Source of the DNA: Auanema rhodensis
Lineage: Eukaryota > Nematoda > Chromadorea > Rhabditida > Rhabditidae
Direction of reading: 5' to 3'
Length of the DNA stretch: 64,000 nt
Assembly (NCBI GenBank): GCA_964057225.1
Contig: OZ059899.1
Coordinates: 13,834,501 to 13,898,500 of the forward strand
Shown here: positions 30,615-43,238 of the stretch, in pieces
Numbering within the stretch: position 1 is the stretch's first letter
How the letters are laid out: every line of letters starts with the position of its first letter
Made by a program: the position numbers and the translations under genes
Notes under the pieces: model-generated
Databases searched by the model: none
What the model was told of the DNA's origin: nothing
What the model saw: only the letters and a program-made list of their open reading frames with translations

Positions 30615-31232
30615 ATGCGTTATGGGCTATGTTTCTTTGTGATGATTTCATCAGTTTTCTTACAAACATTAGCTGAAGAAGAGAAATATTGTGTAACATG
30701 TAAAGTCAGTTCAAATATAATCTTTATATAATAACATATATGTAATAGTTAAGTTTTTTTATAATCTTAAGGCTCTTATGAATGATGCTATTGCATATTA
30801 TGGACAGAATATATCAACAGTTACTGAGCCATCACTAACAACAACAACATCATCATTATGCCGAAAATATTATATTGGCTTTGAAGAAGTTATCTGTAGA
30901 ATACTACTTCAAGTATGTTCTTTCTTTCATTATTTAATTAATTTACATATATACACGTGATTAATACACGTGATTCGCTTCACGTACACTTTCACGTATA
31001 CTTTCACGTGAACTCTCACGTACTATGATATTCATTCTCAAAAACTGTGGAACGCTAAGCGGTTGCATATCACTTCATTCTTATTCAAACATCTTGAATA
31101 GCACATTTTTCATTTTAGGTTAATGCTAGTGATTTGTTGAAAGCTCTACAAACTGGCGTATCAATAGATACAATTTGTGAAAAAGGAGGAGTATGTAATA
31201 ACAATGAATATTATCGACAACGGATACTTTAA
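30615..31232 (+). CDS. Saposin-like (SapB) secreted protein
   Basis: Three exons (30615-30704, 30772-30912, 31119-31232) encode 114 residues. The signal peptide is 'MRYGLCFFVMISSVFLQTLA', followed directly by one saposin B-type domain with the six expected cysteines: 'KYCVTCK', 'LCRKYY', 'VICRIL', 'TICEKGGVC'. The layout (two Cys at the N-terminus, one mid, one in the next helix, two at the end) matches SapB, and the size matches the nematode spp family, whose members bind lipid and in some cases permeabilise membranes of ingested microbes. Helix 1 runs after 'CVTCKALMNDAIAYY'. Specific function unknown. Confidence 0.8.
30954..31022 (+). promoter_or_regulatory. Array of six CACGTR motifs in intron 2
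   Basis: Six copies of CACGTG or CACGTA start at 30954, 30967, 30981, 30993, 31005 and 31017, so the spacing is 12-14 bp and exactly 12 bp for the last four. CACGTG is the core E-box bound by bHLH-zip factors (in nematodes HLH-30/TFEB and the MXL/MDL group). The array lies in the intron of the saposin-like gene. It could be an enhancer or a short tandem repeat that contains the motif by chance. Confidence 0.55.
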
Positions 31233-32296
31233 TTTAAATATAATCCTTTTACTTTCTCTCTCTCTCTCTCTCTCTCAGCCATTTTTTGTGTGGGCAATCC
31301 CTGTAATGGACAGAAATACATTCCCATACTCTTCCCTCTATCCCTCTCTAATCACTTTCTCCTTCTCTCTTTCTCTTCTTTTCTTTCTCTCTACAAATTC
31401 TCAGAAAAGCCATGAGATTCTAGTCTTTTCAATCGCCACTGTATCGAACAGCATGATAACTCACTGATTGGTCAACGTATTTCACAAGTCATTTTTCCCT
31501 TTTTCTATATATTTTCTTCTCTCATTCAGCACATTAATTGCGATATTGATCTAAAAAAATTCCTATAATACCGTTCTCCAACCATACCAAACTCATCATC
31601 ATATCATACCAATTGGCTTTACACTCCATTCATCTGTCTCCAAAACTTCTTTATAAAATGCTTTTCACTTTTCACAAAACTTATTTTATAAATTAATATT
31701 TCTGTTTTTGTGAATTACGAATAAAATAAAGATTATGAGTATATAATCATTAAGAGAAGAAAGGCAACAATAATCAATGGATATTTATTTGAAACAATTG
31801 TATTACATAATATCCGAAATCAAATCTAGAAATTTACAAATCTTAATTGACGAAAATCTTTTATAAAGATGGTAAAAAAATATCCTAATACAAAATATAT
31901 ACATTTATTATTATTATTAGTAAAATGAACATATTATATCATAGAACATATTATTTAAAAACCGGTAACAGTCAATGATAAGCTCGTATTATATGGAAAT
32001 AAAGACTTCAAAGAAGAGTTTCAAACTTTCTCTCTCTATACTCTTAGAAGAGTAAAAGAGAAAGAGGCAGAGAGAGAGAGAAAGAAAATGAAAAAGACAG
32101 ATAGTTAATTGAGCTTTTAAACAAGAAAAGAAGACCCGTGTCTTTTTTTTTGAGTGCAATAGAAATGCCAAACATGAAGAGAAAAGAGAAGGAAAGACAG
32201 CATTTTCATCCTTTTTCCTGGCTTCTCTTACGATTCCGGGGGAAAAAAATCAAAGTGAGATGTATGCCTTCAGGGCATAGATTTCAGGACATGATC
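31233..32296. other. Intergenic region between converging genes
   Basis: 3' flanks of the saposin-like and DSL genes. A CT tract (31255-31279) and AT-rich sequence; no gene recognised. Confidence 0.5.
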
Positions 32297-33836
32297 TTAC
32301 ACGTTTAAATGCTCATTGGATACGTAGAGGTATGGCTTTGGAGCACGTGTTGGTGGCAATGGTAAGAGGTCAATAGCTTCATAAGCAAAATAGCAATTAG
32401 AGGAATTGTTATGATTAGAACGAGAAGGAGTTGAAGTTGAAGTAGGAATAATTGCAGATGGACCTACGGCTGGACATGAGGTGGTACTCAGGCGATGAGT
32501 AGTATAGCGCTCGAATGTGTCTTCTCCTCTCATTGACATCATAGTTTCCTTTGCTGGCGGATGAACATGTTGATTATGATGATTCACTTTGCCTCCGAGA
32601 ATGCCTTGAGGATGCAAATCTACGGGCAATGAGTAAACCTAAGAGAAATCAACATTAATTCATCCAATTCGTATAGTTTCAAATGAAAATACCTTGTGAA
32701 CATATTGATTTGAATGAGAACGCTCATTCTGATGATAACGAGTCTGATCAGTCTGACGTCTACATTGAAGCCAATTCTCTAAACGCATTATTGGATGAAA
32801 AGCATCCCTGAAAAGCATTACTCATTAGATTAATCCAGGAAAAATTGTCAAAGTTCTTACCTGTGCACGCATAAGATTAGGAATATCAGAAATAGCAGAA
32901 CTCCTAAGAGCACGCCAAAGCAGATGAGAAGCAAAAGGCCAGGAAAACGATGCTCAACAATGTAATAATCCGATAACACCTCGTAAGGGCTAGCTGTTGG
33001 CTTTATCGGTCCTTTTAACTCATTGACACGGGTCACTACTTCAGACGGAACTGAAGTCGTCGGTGGAGTGCGAGTTGAGGTTGAAGAAGTTTCAGAAGAA
33101 GATGTTGCAACTTTAGCAGATACGAACACTGAAAACAATCACAATAAACTGATTCATCTTCAAAATGCTAGATCTTATACTCTCAAAATGTAATTAAAAA
33201 TCCTTTAAAGCTTAATTTAAAACTTAAAACTTACTCATATCACAATTGGAACCAGTCCATCCAGATGAACAAATTTTCATTCCCATATCAGAGCATTGAT
33301 AATGTCCAATATGATCATCTCGTGAACGACAGAATTTCAAACAACGTGGACCATATAAACCTCTGGAAAAAATTCAATTTTCATTCGAAATTTGAAAAAA
33401 ATTCAAAACTTACGGTGCACATATTGATCGATAATGAACATGTGTTTGGAAAAGTTCAAAGTATTCAGAATTCCATGTACGTTCAGTATCTAGTGTTCGG
33501 CTGATGTAACGGAAAGGAACTTCAGGCAATGATAAGGAAATTGATATTTTTTCCTAAAATATTAATAATAATAAACAAAAATAATATATATGAAACATAC
33601 ATTTTCTTTAAATGGTCCAATTACAAAGGTGGAATTGCCAACTTTCTGAACCGTATGTCTGGGATAGTTGAGGACTAACGACTCATGAGATGATGACAGA
33701 CGCATTTCAACAAAGAAATTTGGAGTAATCTACAATAAAATAAATATAATTATATGTATATAGAGTTAAAATATATTAAACTAACCGTATAAGCAATTGG
33801 AAATGATGTAAAGATGAGTAACCATGTTGTAATCAT
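32297..33836 (-). CDS. Minimal DSL-domain Notch ligand (no EGF repeats)
   Basis: Single-pass protein: signal peptide 'MITTWLLIFTSFPIAYT', an N-terminal region of about 100 residues in the position of the Delta MNNL module, then a DSL domain with all six cysteines: 'SICAPRGLYGPRCLKFCRSR', 'DDHIGHYQCSDMG', 'KICSSGWTGSNCD'. The core 'FCRSRDDHIGHY' is the Notch-contact signature. After it comes a Ser/Thr/Pro-rich stalk, a membrane helix ('FPGLLLLICFGVLLGVLLFL') and a cytosolic tail of over 100 residues. EGF-like repeats, normally one or more after DSL, are missing. Seven exons. DSL ligands activate LIN-12/GLP-1-type receptors in neighbouring cells; whether this short form activates or inhibits cannot be told. 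Confidence 0.88.
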
Positions 33837-35080
33837 AGTTGCAAGTGTATTAGTAAAGATGGAGTAGGAAGGAGGATGTTAGAATATCTTCAAAAATTGA
33901 TAGAGAATATCTGTTTTCTTCTAATATTCTTCAAATCTATAAATATATGAATGAAGCTAATTATTTACATATAAATTAAGAACAAAAATAAAATATAATC
34001 CGTAATATATAGCAAAGGTTTGCTTTTGTTTTTTTTCCAAACAAAACACAAAATAAGATGTAGAATGATGAGATGAGAACGAAAATAAATACAAAAAAAA
34101 AGTCTTTTTTGATCAGCAAAATGATCTAATGAGTGTGTAGTTAGGTTATAAATATGATTTTTCAATAATCAACTGAGATGTATATTGACTACATGAGATA
34201 AGTAGGCGGAGCTACAATAGAGCCACGCCCACAAGATGTTTTATGTTTTTGGATTAGCCGCCAATGTTCGAATGATGTCGGCATGAGTGATGGAGCAGTA
34301 TGCCGGCATATCTAGAGAATATGAAAAGTTCATTTATAGTATGTATGTAATCGGAAGGATTAAAGGATATGTTGTCTTAATTAGGCTGGTAATGAAGCAA
34401 GTGTCTTGATTATGAACTATGACACTTGCGTGAAAGGAAACCGAGAATTGCCTGTGGTTATATGTTGGCAGGTTATTATGAACGTGTTATCAACAAGTTT
34501 CTAAATACTAATTATGAGTTCATATTAACATGTATATTCAGTATTGTTAATTTGATCTATGTTAAATACAAAATAAATATAGTTGATTATATGATTTATT
34601 TATGAATTATATTCTTTCAATATTGTATTCTTATACGACAAAATCATATAGTTACGACAAGTTGTATGAAAAACCAATATATAATAGTAATTAGCATATA
34701 TCGTATTACGTCATGTAAGAATTAAATGACGTATAATTCATTTTCAAACGCTTGATTGTGATAAGTGGTTGCATTTACTATTTCAATTCCGAATTATTCG
34801 AAACTTTATAGAAAGGTAATATCAATATAATATGTTATAATACAAACTATATATATATAAACTATAATATTGTATAGTTAAATATAGTTAAGTTATTTTT
34901 ATCGAATTTATTGGAATAGTTTTAAATAATTTATTTCAAAACATGTACATAAAACGATTTGTTGCTTTCTTTCAAACAATATATACTCAGTAAAATCAAT
35001 AAAAGATGAGAACAATAATTAGAAAATGACATATGATTCAGAATTTCTTCTTCAAAATGTTTAATAATAAGAAGAACAAC
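33837..35080. other. Intergenic region, AT-rich
   Basis: Very AT-rich spacer between two minus-strand genes. One copy of a recurrent AATTAGCATA motif at 34689-34698. No gene recognised. Confidence 0.5.
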
Positions 35081-38000
35081 TCAGAATGAAGGCTTTGATA
35101 CACTATAGCGTAACGATGAAATGGAGCGCTTTGATGAAAACTTCCTTTCTCGACGACGACCACATCGTAGAATTGTGAAAATTGCATCAAAGATGAGAAT
35201 GGCTAACTATAATTTCAATTATATAGATTTGATATGATATATAGTTAGTCTTACTTCCATAATAGTGATGACACTAACACCCATCCATAAACCAAGCTGA
35301 CCACCGAAATCAGATAATAAGTTTGACCACCCGTAAGCTTCACTTTCCATGAGAGATTCATAATTTAGTTGCTCAAAAAATACTTCAATCATAGCTCCTT
35401 GTTCTCTATAAACATAATATTATAATTTATATGATATAGTTATAGCATAAAATGATTAAAAACCTTTTGTACATCAGACAGTGTTGTGGAGCCATTCCAA
35501 CAGGACAGCCTGTCTGATCTCCCGGTACAGCTGGCCAACGTGAAGCTGAATACGATACCGTATAGACATCTTGTCTGAAATATTAGATTACTATAAAATA
35601 TAGTATACAATATAGTTAATTATTATATATTTTATAATATATAAATGTGTTTAACAACTTGATTTTGGAAAGAAATATTACCTGCAAGGCTGTCTACAAT
35701 GACATCCAATTTCTTTCGAATTCCTCATAGCATATAGTATTTGTTCTTTAATACAGCTACCTAAAAATATAAAAATATTTAATTAAAATATAAAATATTA
35801 TAACAAACGTTTATTTGGATCATCAACTGGACAATTCTTTGTTTCTCGATATGGTGGAAAGCGAGGATCTCCACATCCACATGATAATGCCAAATGCCTT
35901 TGTATACAACTTCGTTGACAACCCTTAATCAATTCGATTTTTAAAAATTTTTTTTTGGAATTATTCTAATTAAAAAATTTTTTTTTAAAATTCAATTACC
36001 TCTGTACTATATTGTTTATCCAAATAAATAAAATCGGCGTCTTTGCCTTCTTCTATACAATCACCATATGGTGCAGATTTTCTTGTCATTGATTTCTAAA
36101 AACAAATTTTTTTCTAAAATTTTAAATATTTATACATTAAATTAGCATAAATATAATATTATATGTCATACCAATCGTATTCCAAAACTACTAACAAATC
36201 CTGTTGGAGCTGAATATCCCAGTGTATCCGGAAATGGCTGCTCATCATGTGAATGTACTGTCAATCGTACACCAGCAGCTTCAGTTGTTGGAAGATATTC
36301 CGTTACATTCAGAAATACTTCCAATCGCAATCCTATATTTCAATATTTATTGATTATTTTATGTTCAAAAAAAAAAAATTATATTTACTATGTGTCTTAT
36401 CATAATTGACCTAAATTTTCAAAAAATTAGTGTGAACTACTGACATCACACTAAGTAAAGTGTTAAAATGCTAAAGGATTTCTTAAAATATTTTAGAAAA
36501 TTTATGAACTTTGAATTAAATTTAATATAAAATTATAATTATTCATAAATCTTTATACATATAGTTAATATATTACTAACCATATGCTTGACCAGCTCTT
36601 TCATTAGTCATGTTATCATATTTACTTGCCGTATAGGTAAAACATGCTCCGTATGTTGGATCAAGATATGAATGAAAATCACTAAAATATTATAATAATT
36701 AGTAATAATATTATATAAATAGTTATAATAACTCACGCATCTACATGACATTCTTTACCATTAAATGAGCATTTAACTATAAAATCTGACTTATTATAAC
36801 TAATTGCCCATTTTTCGTCTTCTTGCAACTGGTCGACAGCAAAAATAATATTTTCCATGGCTTTCGTCTTCAGAGCAATAGGATCAGTTACTCCCTGCAA
36901 AAATATTTAGTATGAAACTTAATTCTATACATTTTAAATTAGCATAATTAGTATATAGTATACCGCATATCCATAAGCTTTTTCTCGATCCTGCTTCTTC
37001 TTTTGCACGGGTGACACAGTCGTTGTTGGCTGCAGATCCCAAAAATTAACAATTCGATCAGCTAAAGTATAAATATTTTTTCAAATAATCTTTATAAAAT
37101 TATTGTAATTTTTTATATTTACATATAGCTAAGTTATAAATATATTTTAATGCATACATAATTAGCATATTTATCGAAATGACGTGAAATATTTCACGTA
37201 AATTCAATAGGATACTTATCATTCATTTTCATTTAAAATGTTTTTATTGAACGGTTGTTCTCATTATTCGTTTCTTTTTCATTGTTGTCTTCTCAAAAAC
37301 TTGGATGTAACATACCTAACTGAGTTACATTGCCTTCCGGTGATTCAATTCTTACACACATTCTTATCGGCATCGCACAAAAACAATCAACTTTAGCTTT
37401 CTTTTGCTCATCAGCATATGAACAATCACCAAATGTACTACATCTAAACAGAACGAATTAGTTTTTAAACGAATTCAATAATAAAGTAAGTAGCAAAAAA
37501 AAAAAGAAAAAAAAAACAAAATGACAAATGTGCAAACTTAGTGCATTTGCGTTCTTTCCAGTCAGTTTCGGGATAGCATGGCCAAATCTGCTCGTTTTTC
37601 TTGTTATAAAAGCATAAACAAGTTTTCGTACTTGTACTATTTATATCCTATAGTTACGATTATATATTATTAATTTAATAATTATTTTTTTCTTCTTTTC
37701 TTTTACCTTTATAGCATTACATCCAGTGCTTTGTGTACAGGTGCAGCGACTATATACAGCTAATAAGCCTTCATAATGACTCAAAATTCGCTCATAAATA
37801 CGCTGCTTGTGAGCCTGGCGTCGTACAAGAACCTGAATGTGAGCATTATGATTATGTAATTTGAATTATCGCAATTTGATTCATACACTAGCTTCGGATT
37901 GCGGTGATGCTGTTGTTGAGATGGTGATTTCACGGCGTTGACGCATCGAAGATGCTGACGTCTGAACAGCAAAACAATTCGATTCATCATCACACATGCA

Positions 38001-39843
38001 CTGATCATCAGGCTCAAGTGTATATGATCGATGACATCTGTAATATATATTAGTTATGCTAACTATAGAACAAAAATGTTCTTGTGCTGCTCTTTTACTT
38101 AAACCATTACTTACCGTCCCCACCAATCACATGAATGACATCCTGCTAGTATCCAATCTTCTTTTCGAGCACAAAATGAACTTGCATATGACGTCATGGC
38201 CGATTCAGAAGGCTTTTCCGGATGCAAGCAGTAACATTCATCCGTTGATGTTGTATTTGGGATAACAGATGGACACTGTGTTTCGTAAATATGAAGTGGC
38301 CACCGTCCATTAACCTGCAAATATGTATTCAACGATTGATGTCTATGAGACTTGAAAGCCTGACAAACCTTCTCAAATCCTTTGGCTTCTATGCAGAAAT
38401 TTGAAGAACATAAGCATGGTAGATGTGAATTATTAAAAAATTCATCAGCATTCTCACATATTCCATGATCACAGTTAGCACATGATTTAATTTGAAAATC
38501 ATCTGATGGCTGACAATTCCAATAAAATGATTCCTGAGAGAAATGTAAGCAAATCTAAAAATAAGCATTATCTATTAACTATATGTATATAATTAATAGA
38601 ATACATACACATTTTGTAGCTAAATTATCATCTGTTGGTGAATAATATCCATTTTCATCTGATCTACAATACACATAAGCTGTTTTAACTACAGCCTCCT
38701 CTATCCATCTATAAATATTTTTTTTGGTTTATGCTCAGCACCTTTCACATTGAAAATCAAGAAAAAAGGTTTTTTTTTAATTTTTTACTGTTTAGAATTA
38801 TGAAAAAATGCCCTTTCAAGGAAGTTCAAATGTGTTCAACTTAATTATGTATGAATGCTATACCTAACCTTCGTGAGCGTGAAGGGCCAGACTGATCTGG
38901 AACCCGATGACTACTACGCTCTATTGCCAATTCAAATGATTCTAACTGAAATTGAAAATTTATTTTTCTGCAAAAATAAATAAATAAATATATATATATA
39001 TATATCTGCATATATATATATAATTAAAATTAAAATTATAATTCAAAATATTTGATTATAAATATATAATTATTGAAAATGAATAGAAAATATAACAAAC
39101 CGCTGATTTGATAGCGCTTGATTGACGAGCTAATGAATTCTTATAAGGATTTATATTACAAACAGTAACAGCTGGAAATTTAATTTGTTCAAATTTAATT
39201 TCCACACCAACAATGATATCATTTCTGAAAGAATATAGTTGATGATGTATTCTCTGAGGATTTTTATTTTATTTTGTTTCTCGTGCAGTTTAAGCTCAAT
39301 GTGCCTGCCCTTCTTGAGACATGAGACCAAAACATAAACCAAAATATTATGGGATGTTCAAGACATATCATATATCATCAACCTGTCTGAGAATTCAGTT
39401 AAGAAATCTTTAGTTTTGGGGTTGGAAAAAAACTCAAAAGGGCATACAGAATTGCAGGGAAGTACTTGTTTCAAGATAACTCAGGTGTTATTACTTATTA
39501 AATTTTTCAATTATCCAATAGGCTTGAAAGGCGAAGCAGGTTAAACATAAGAAGAAAAGCAAGAGCCAAAGCTTTCTTCGTATACCTTCTGACTCATATG
39601 CTCGAGGAATACCATGTGAACTGAAATAATTTATTATCAAAATACATGCATATATCTATATATGTACAAGAAGATCTTGTTGTTGTTGCCATTATTTTCT
39701 TACTTTTTCGAATAAAAAAATTAAAATAATAGTGAATTTGAATGAATTACATTCAAATTACAATTGAAAGAAGAGCTTGAAAACTTTTTTTTCGTGTTAG
39801 CTATGTATAGTTGTAACAGCAAATGTAACAAGAAATTCTTTTT

Positions 39844-39881
<38 letters not shown>

Positions 39882-39891
39882 TCTCTCTCTC

Positions 39892-39944
<53 letters not shown>

Positions 39945-40110
39945 CTTCTCTCTCTATATTCTCTATTTCACCTCTTTCAGTAACTTCTTTTGAAAAATTA
40001 ACATAAAAAACACAGAATATAAAACATTACCTTGTATGTGAAGCAAAATCGACCCAATCCAAAATAAGGCTTTTTCGAATTCGATTAATCCAAACTCTAC
40101 ACGATACCAT
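35081..40110 (-). CDS. DEG/ENaC sodium channel subunit (degenerin)
   Basis: Amiloride-sensitive cation channel subunit of the MEC-4/DEG-1/UNC-8 group. The cytosolic N-terminus has '[18 protein letters not shown]', the conserved degenerin gating motif; TM1 is '[19 protein letters not shown]'; the post-TM1 motif is '[15 protein letters not shown]'. The ectodomain is long and cysteine-rich, with clusters such as 'CANCDHGIC', '[10 protein letters not shown]' and 'CTCTQSTGC'. TM2 and the pore lie in '[19 protein letters not shown]', followed by a short Arg/Ser-rich tail ending 'SVSKPSF'. Many exons. Start chosen at 40110, 14 codons before the HGIPRA-bearing exon junction region; an ATG further upstream (40236) would add a hydrophobic leader atypical of the family. 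Exact orthology not resolved. Confidence 0.9.
39848..39953 (+). repeat. (CT)n microsatellite in degenerin intron
   Basis: About 100 bp of nearly pure CT on the + strand, interrupted a few times, inside an early intron of the minus-strand degenerin gene. A translated frame over it is a Ser-Leu repeat and not a gene. Confidence 0.9.
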
Positions 40111-40335
40111 TGTTACTGATTCATCTGAAACTTGAAACAAAATGTATAAGCTATAACAGAAGATTCGATGTGAACGAAGGAAGAGCAGGATGAGGAGGTG
40201 GAGGAGGAGCAACACAGCAAGAAACATTCGACACAAGCAAGAGCAAGAAGCTCATTTATAACAAGACTAAACACAAGTTTCTTGGTGCATGCCATCAGGA
40301 GTCATGGTGGTTGAACAAGAACATTGAAAGAGTGC

Positions 40336-40392
<57 letters not shown>

Positions 40393-41295
40393 TGTTGAAA
40401 AAGGGAAAAGCTACATTAGCCTAACATATAGCAAGGAAGCTAGTGATCAAACGAGAATAGTGCGGTGATGGTAATGGGCTCATCTTGAGCTAATTATATT
40501 TCTAAGAAACAATAATATTTTATAGTTAATTTTATGGAAATTATTATAGTTAGTATAGTATAGTACTATTGTTCTGAATTGTTTTTCAATATGTATATGA
40601 ATATGGACAGTACTTTTAATAATTTCGATTCATTAAAAGAATTATTATTCAATTTATATGATATAGTTAAGACAATATAATATATGAAAATTGAACATAA
40701 AGATTAAGCAAAAAAAAAAAACTTGAAAAACTGAAAAGTTGGTAATGCGTTCCATGCGAATACGATGAAAAGAGACATTTCTTTCAAACATTTTCCGGAT
40801 ATATCAGTATTGTCTCATATTGAACAACAAATTTCTCTGAAAAACTAATAATTTCAACATAATAAACAATGAAAATGTTTAAAAAATGAAGGAAAAAACT
40901 ACTTTTTGCGGTATCACATAAGAGCAAAAGCTGAAGCAGGCATAAGAGACAAAACGAAAACCAGATTGATGGTCTGCTACACATGGAAGAAAGCTTTTGC
41001 TATTTTTTAGTTTATGGTAAGATTAGCTCAACAAAAAGCAGAGAAAAAAAGGAAAAAAAGAAACAAAATATATGAAAGGTCTTAACCCAAAATAGTTTTA
41101 TAATCTTGAGCCATTTTTATGAGATTATTTTGACCATTTTTTAGGGTTAGACTTCTCTCTTCTAGACCACCACCCTCTCAACATCTTACTTACTTACTTA
41201 CTCACTCACTTTCTTATATGCCCACACACCCACTTTTCACATGTCTTAGTCTGTTGTCTCTGTTCCTCCCTCTTAATTTTTTTGTGACTCTCTCT

Positions 41296-41353
<58 letters not shown>

Positions 41354-41883
41354 CTCTCTCTCTCTTTTAAGAATTATATACTTCTATTACAATTCGTAGT
41401 GAGTAGGAAGTAAAAATAGTAAATTAAAGGTTTCTTTGAAAAAGAAAAAATAATATTTCAAGACTAATCATCATATTTTTGCATTTTGAAAATAAACAAA
41501 GTCATTTATCTGCGCAGTAAAAGAAACAAATGTTGGCTTTGGTTTAGGTTTAAAATTGAAATTGAAATAGGTATACACAGAGTAATTTCCAAGAAAAGGA
41601 GGGTAGAGAGAGAAAGAGAGGGGGAGAGAGAGAGGGAGGGGATAGGTTTAGAAGGTAGATCTATGAGAGAATAGAAAAAGTTATATTGAGCACATTCTGT
41701 TTTTGAACTTTGAATCTTTAGATCCTTAAATTACAATAAAAGAAAAATGATTGAACTGAATGATACTCTCTTTACTACAATTATAGATTTTTTCTTTTCC
41801 GTTTCGGATAACGATGATCTATCATTTCTAACCATAATTACACATCTGAATTATAGTACAATGAGACGGAAATATTTGAAAAA

Positions 41884-41954
<71 letters not shown>

Positions 41955-43238
41955 GAAATAGATGTGTAATTCTCTGAAAATTAAAGCAGAAATAGATATA
42001 TAAATCATATAAGTATTCATGTTTGATCATATGAAGCATTTTTGTCTCCAAGTTTTTAAACTTTTTTTTAGACAAAATTATTGAAATGATTGAGATTCAG
42101 CAATATACATAAATGCTGCAGCTACTGCTACTGCATTTGATAGGTTGGCAGGTTGGTAGTCTAAGGTTTGTCAAGTTGCTTAAAAAGCGGAAAACGATCC
42201 TATATTAAGTAAAAGAAGGATAGATGTATGAAACATAGTTGAAACAAAGAAAAAGTTCAAAACTTAGTCAAACGCTTCTAATATTCATTACTTTTATTTT
42301 GGTTGACATAGACAATTGACACAAAGAGTTTTAAATTCATGTCTGATTTCGAACATAATTTGAACTTTTAAACCTTCATAAATCAAAATTTAATAAAATT
42401 ATATAAAAATTTATTATATAATTAAAAATAATAAATAAATAAATAAAATAATCATTTTTAATTAAATAGACAAAAACAAATATTAAGTTATTTTTGAATG
42501 GCTTACGGCACACTAACTATAGATTTATAATAAAAATTATAGATTTTTTGCTAATTGTTAGCAAAACGAAGAAAATTATAATGTTTTTTACTCAAGTAAT
42601 TTCACAATTTAATCAAAGAATATGTAAAATTAACATTTTGACTAGTTTCGTCTATGCTTTTTACAACAACTTCTTAAAGCATCTGTAGCCTGACGAGACG
42701 GCTTTTGTAAAAATTTTTATTGTATGAATGTATAATATTTATTAAAATATATTATTATACATTAACATATAACTGACAAATCTAGTTCAAAAGGTAGTTT
42801 CTTTTGAAATGAAATAGAAGAGCCAGCAGCTCCTGAAGCAGCATGATGCGGAGCTTGACACAACAGGACAGATGGCCATGAAAGGTAGATGACATACACA
42901 GGCATATACATGTATATATATATAGATACATAGTTTCATTAATTCCAAATAACAAACTAGAAAGAGAGAGAAAGAGAGAGAGAAGGGGTGAGAAGGAGAG
43001 AGATAGAAAGAGGGGGGAGGGGGGAAGAGAGAGAAAATATTTCAAAGACGAAAGTTTCAAATAATATAACAAGAGATTTGTTTTTTTTCTTCAATGTCTA
43101 CATAAAGAAATATAAAACATACATAGAGTGATAGAAAGAGTGAAAGAGAGAGCGATGAAGGGAGTGAGAGAGAGAGAGAGGTATTGAGAGGGAGTGAGAG
43201 AGAGAGAGAGGTAGAGAAAGAGAAAAAGAGGGAGGGAA
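40111..43238. other. Intergenic region with long GA/CT tracts
   Basis: Upstream of the degenerin gene. Holds (GA)n at about 40340-40383 followed by a run of G, CT-rich 41289-41364, (CT)n at 41892-41950, GA-rich 42960-43030 and 43137-43235. Frames here translate to Ser-Leu or Arg-Glu repeats. No gene recognised. Confidence 0.6.
41892..41950 (+). repeat. (CT)n microsatellite
   Basis: Uninterrupted CT repeat of about 59 bp in the spacer upstream of the degenerin gene. Confidence 0.95.

Noticed and set aside
39764-40006. Ser-Leu repeat frame
   Set aside because: Translation of a (CT)n microsatellite inside a degenerin intron.
41838-42075. Overlapping Arg-Glu repeat frames on the minus strand
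   Set aside because: Translation of the opposite strand of a (CT)n microsatellite; no coding evidence.
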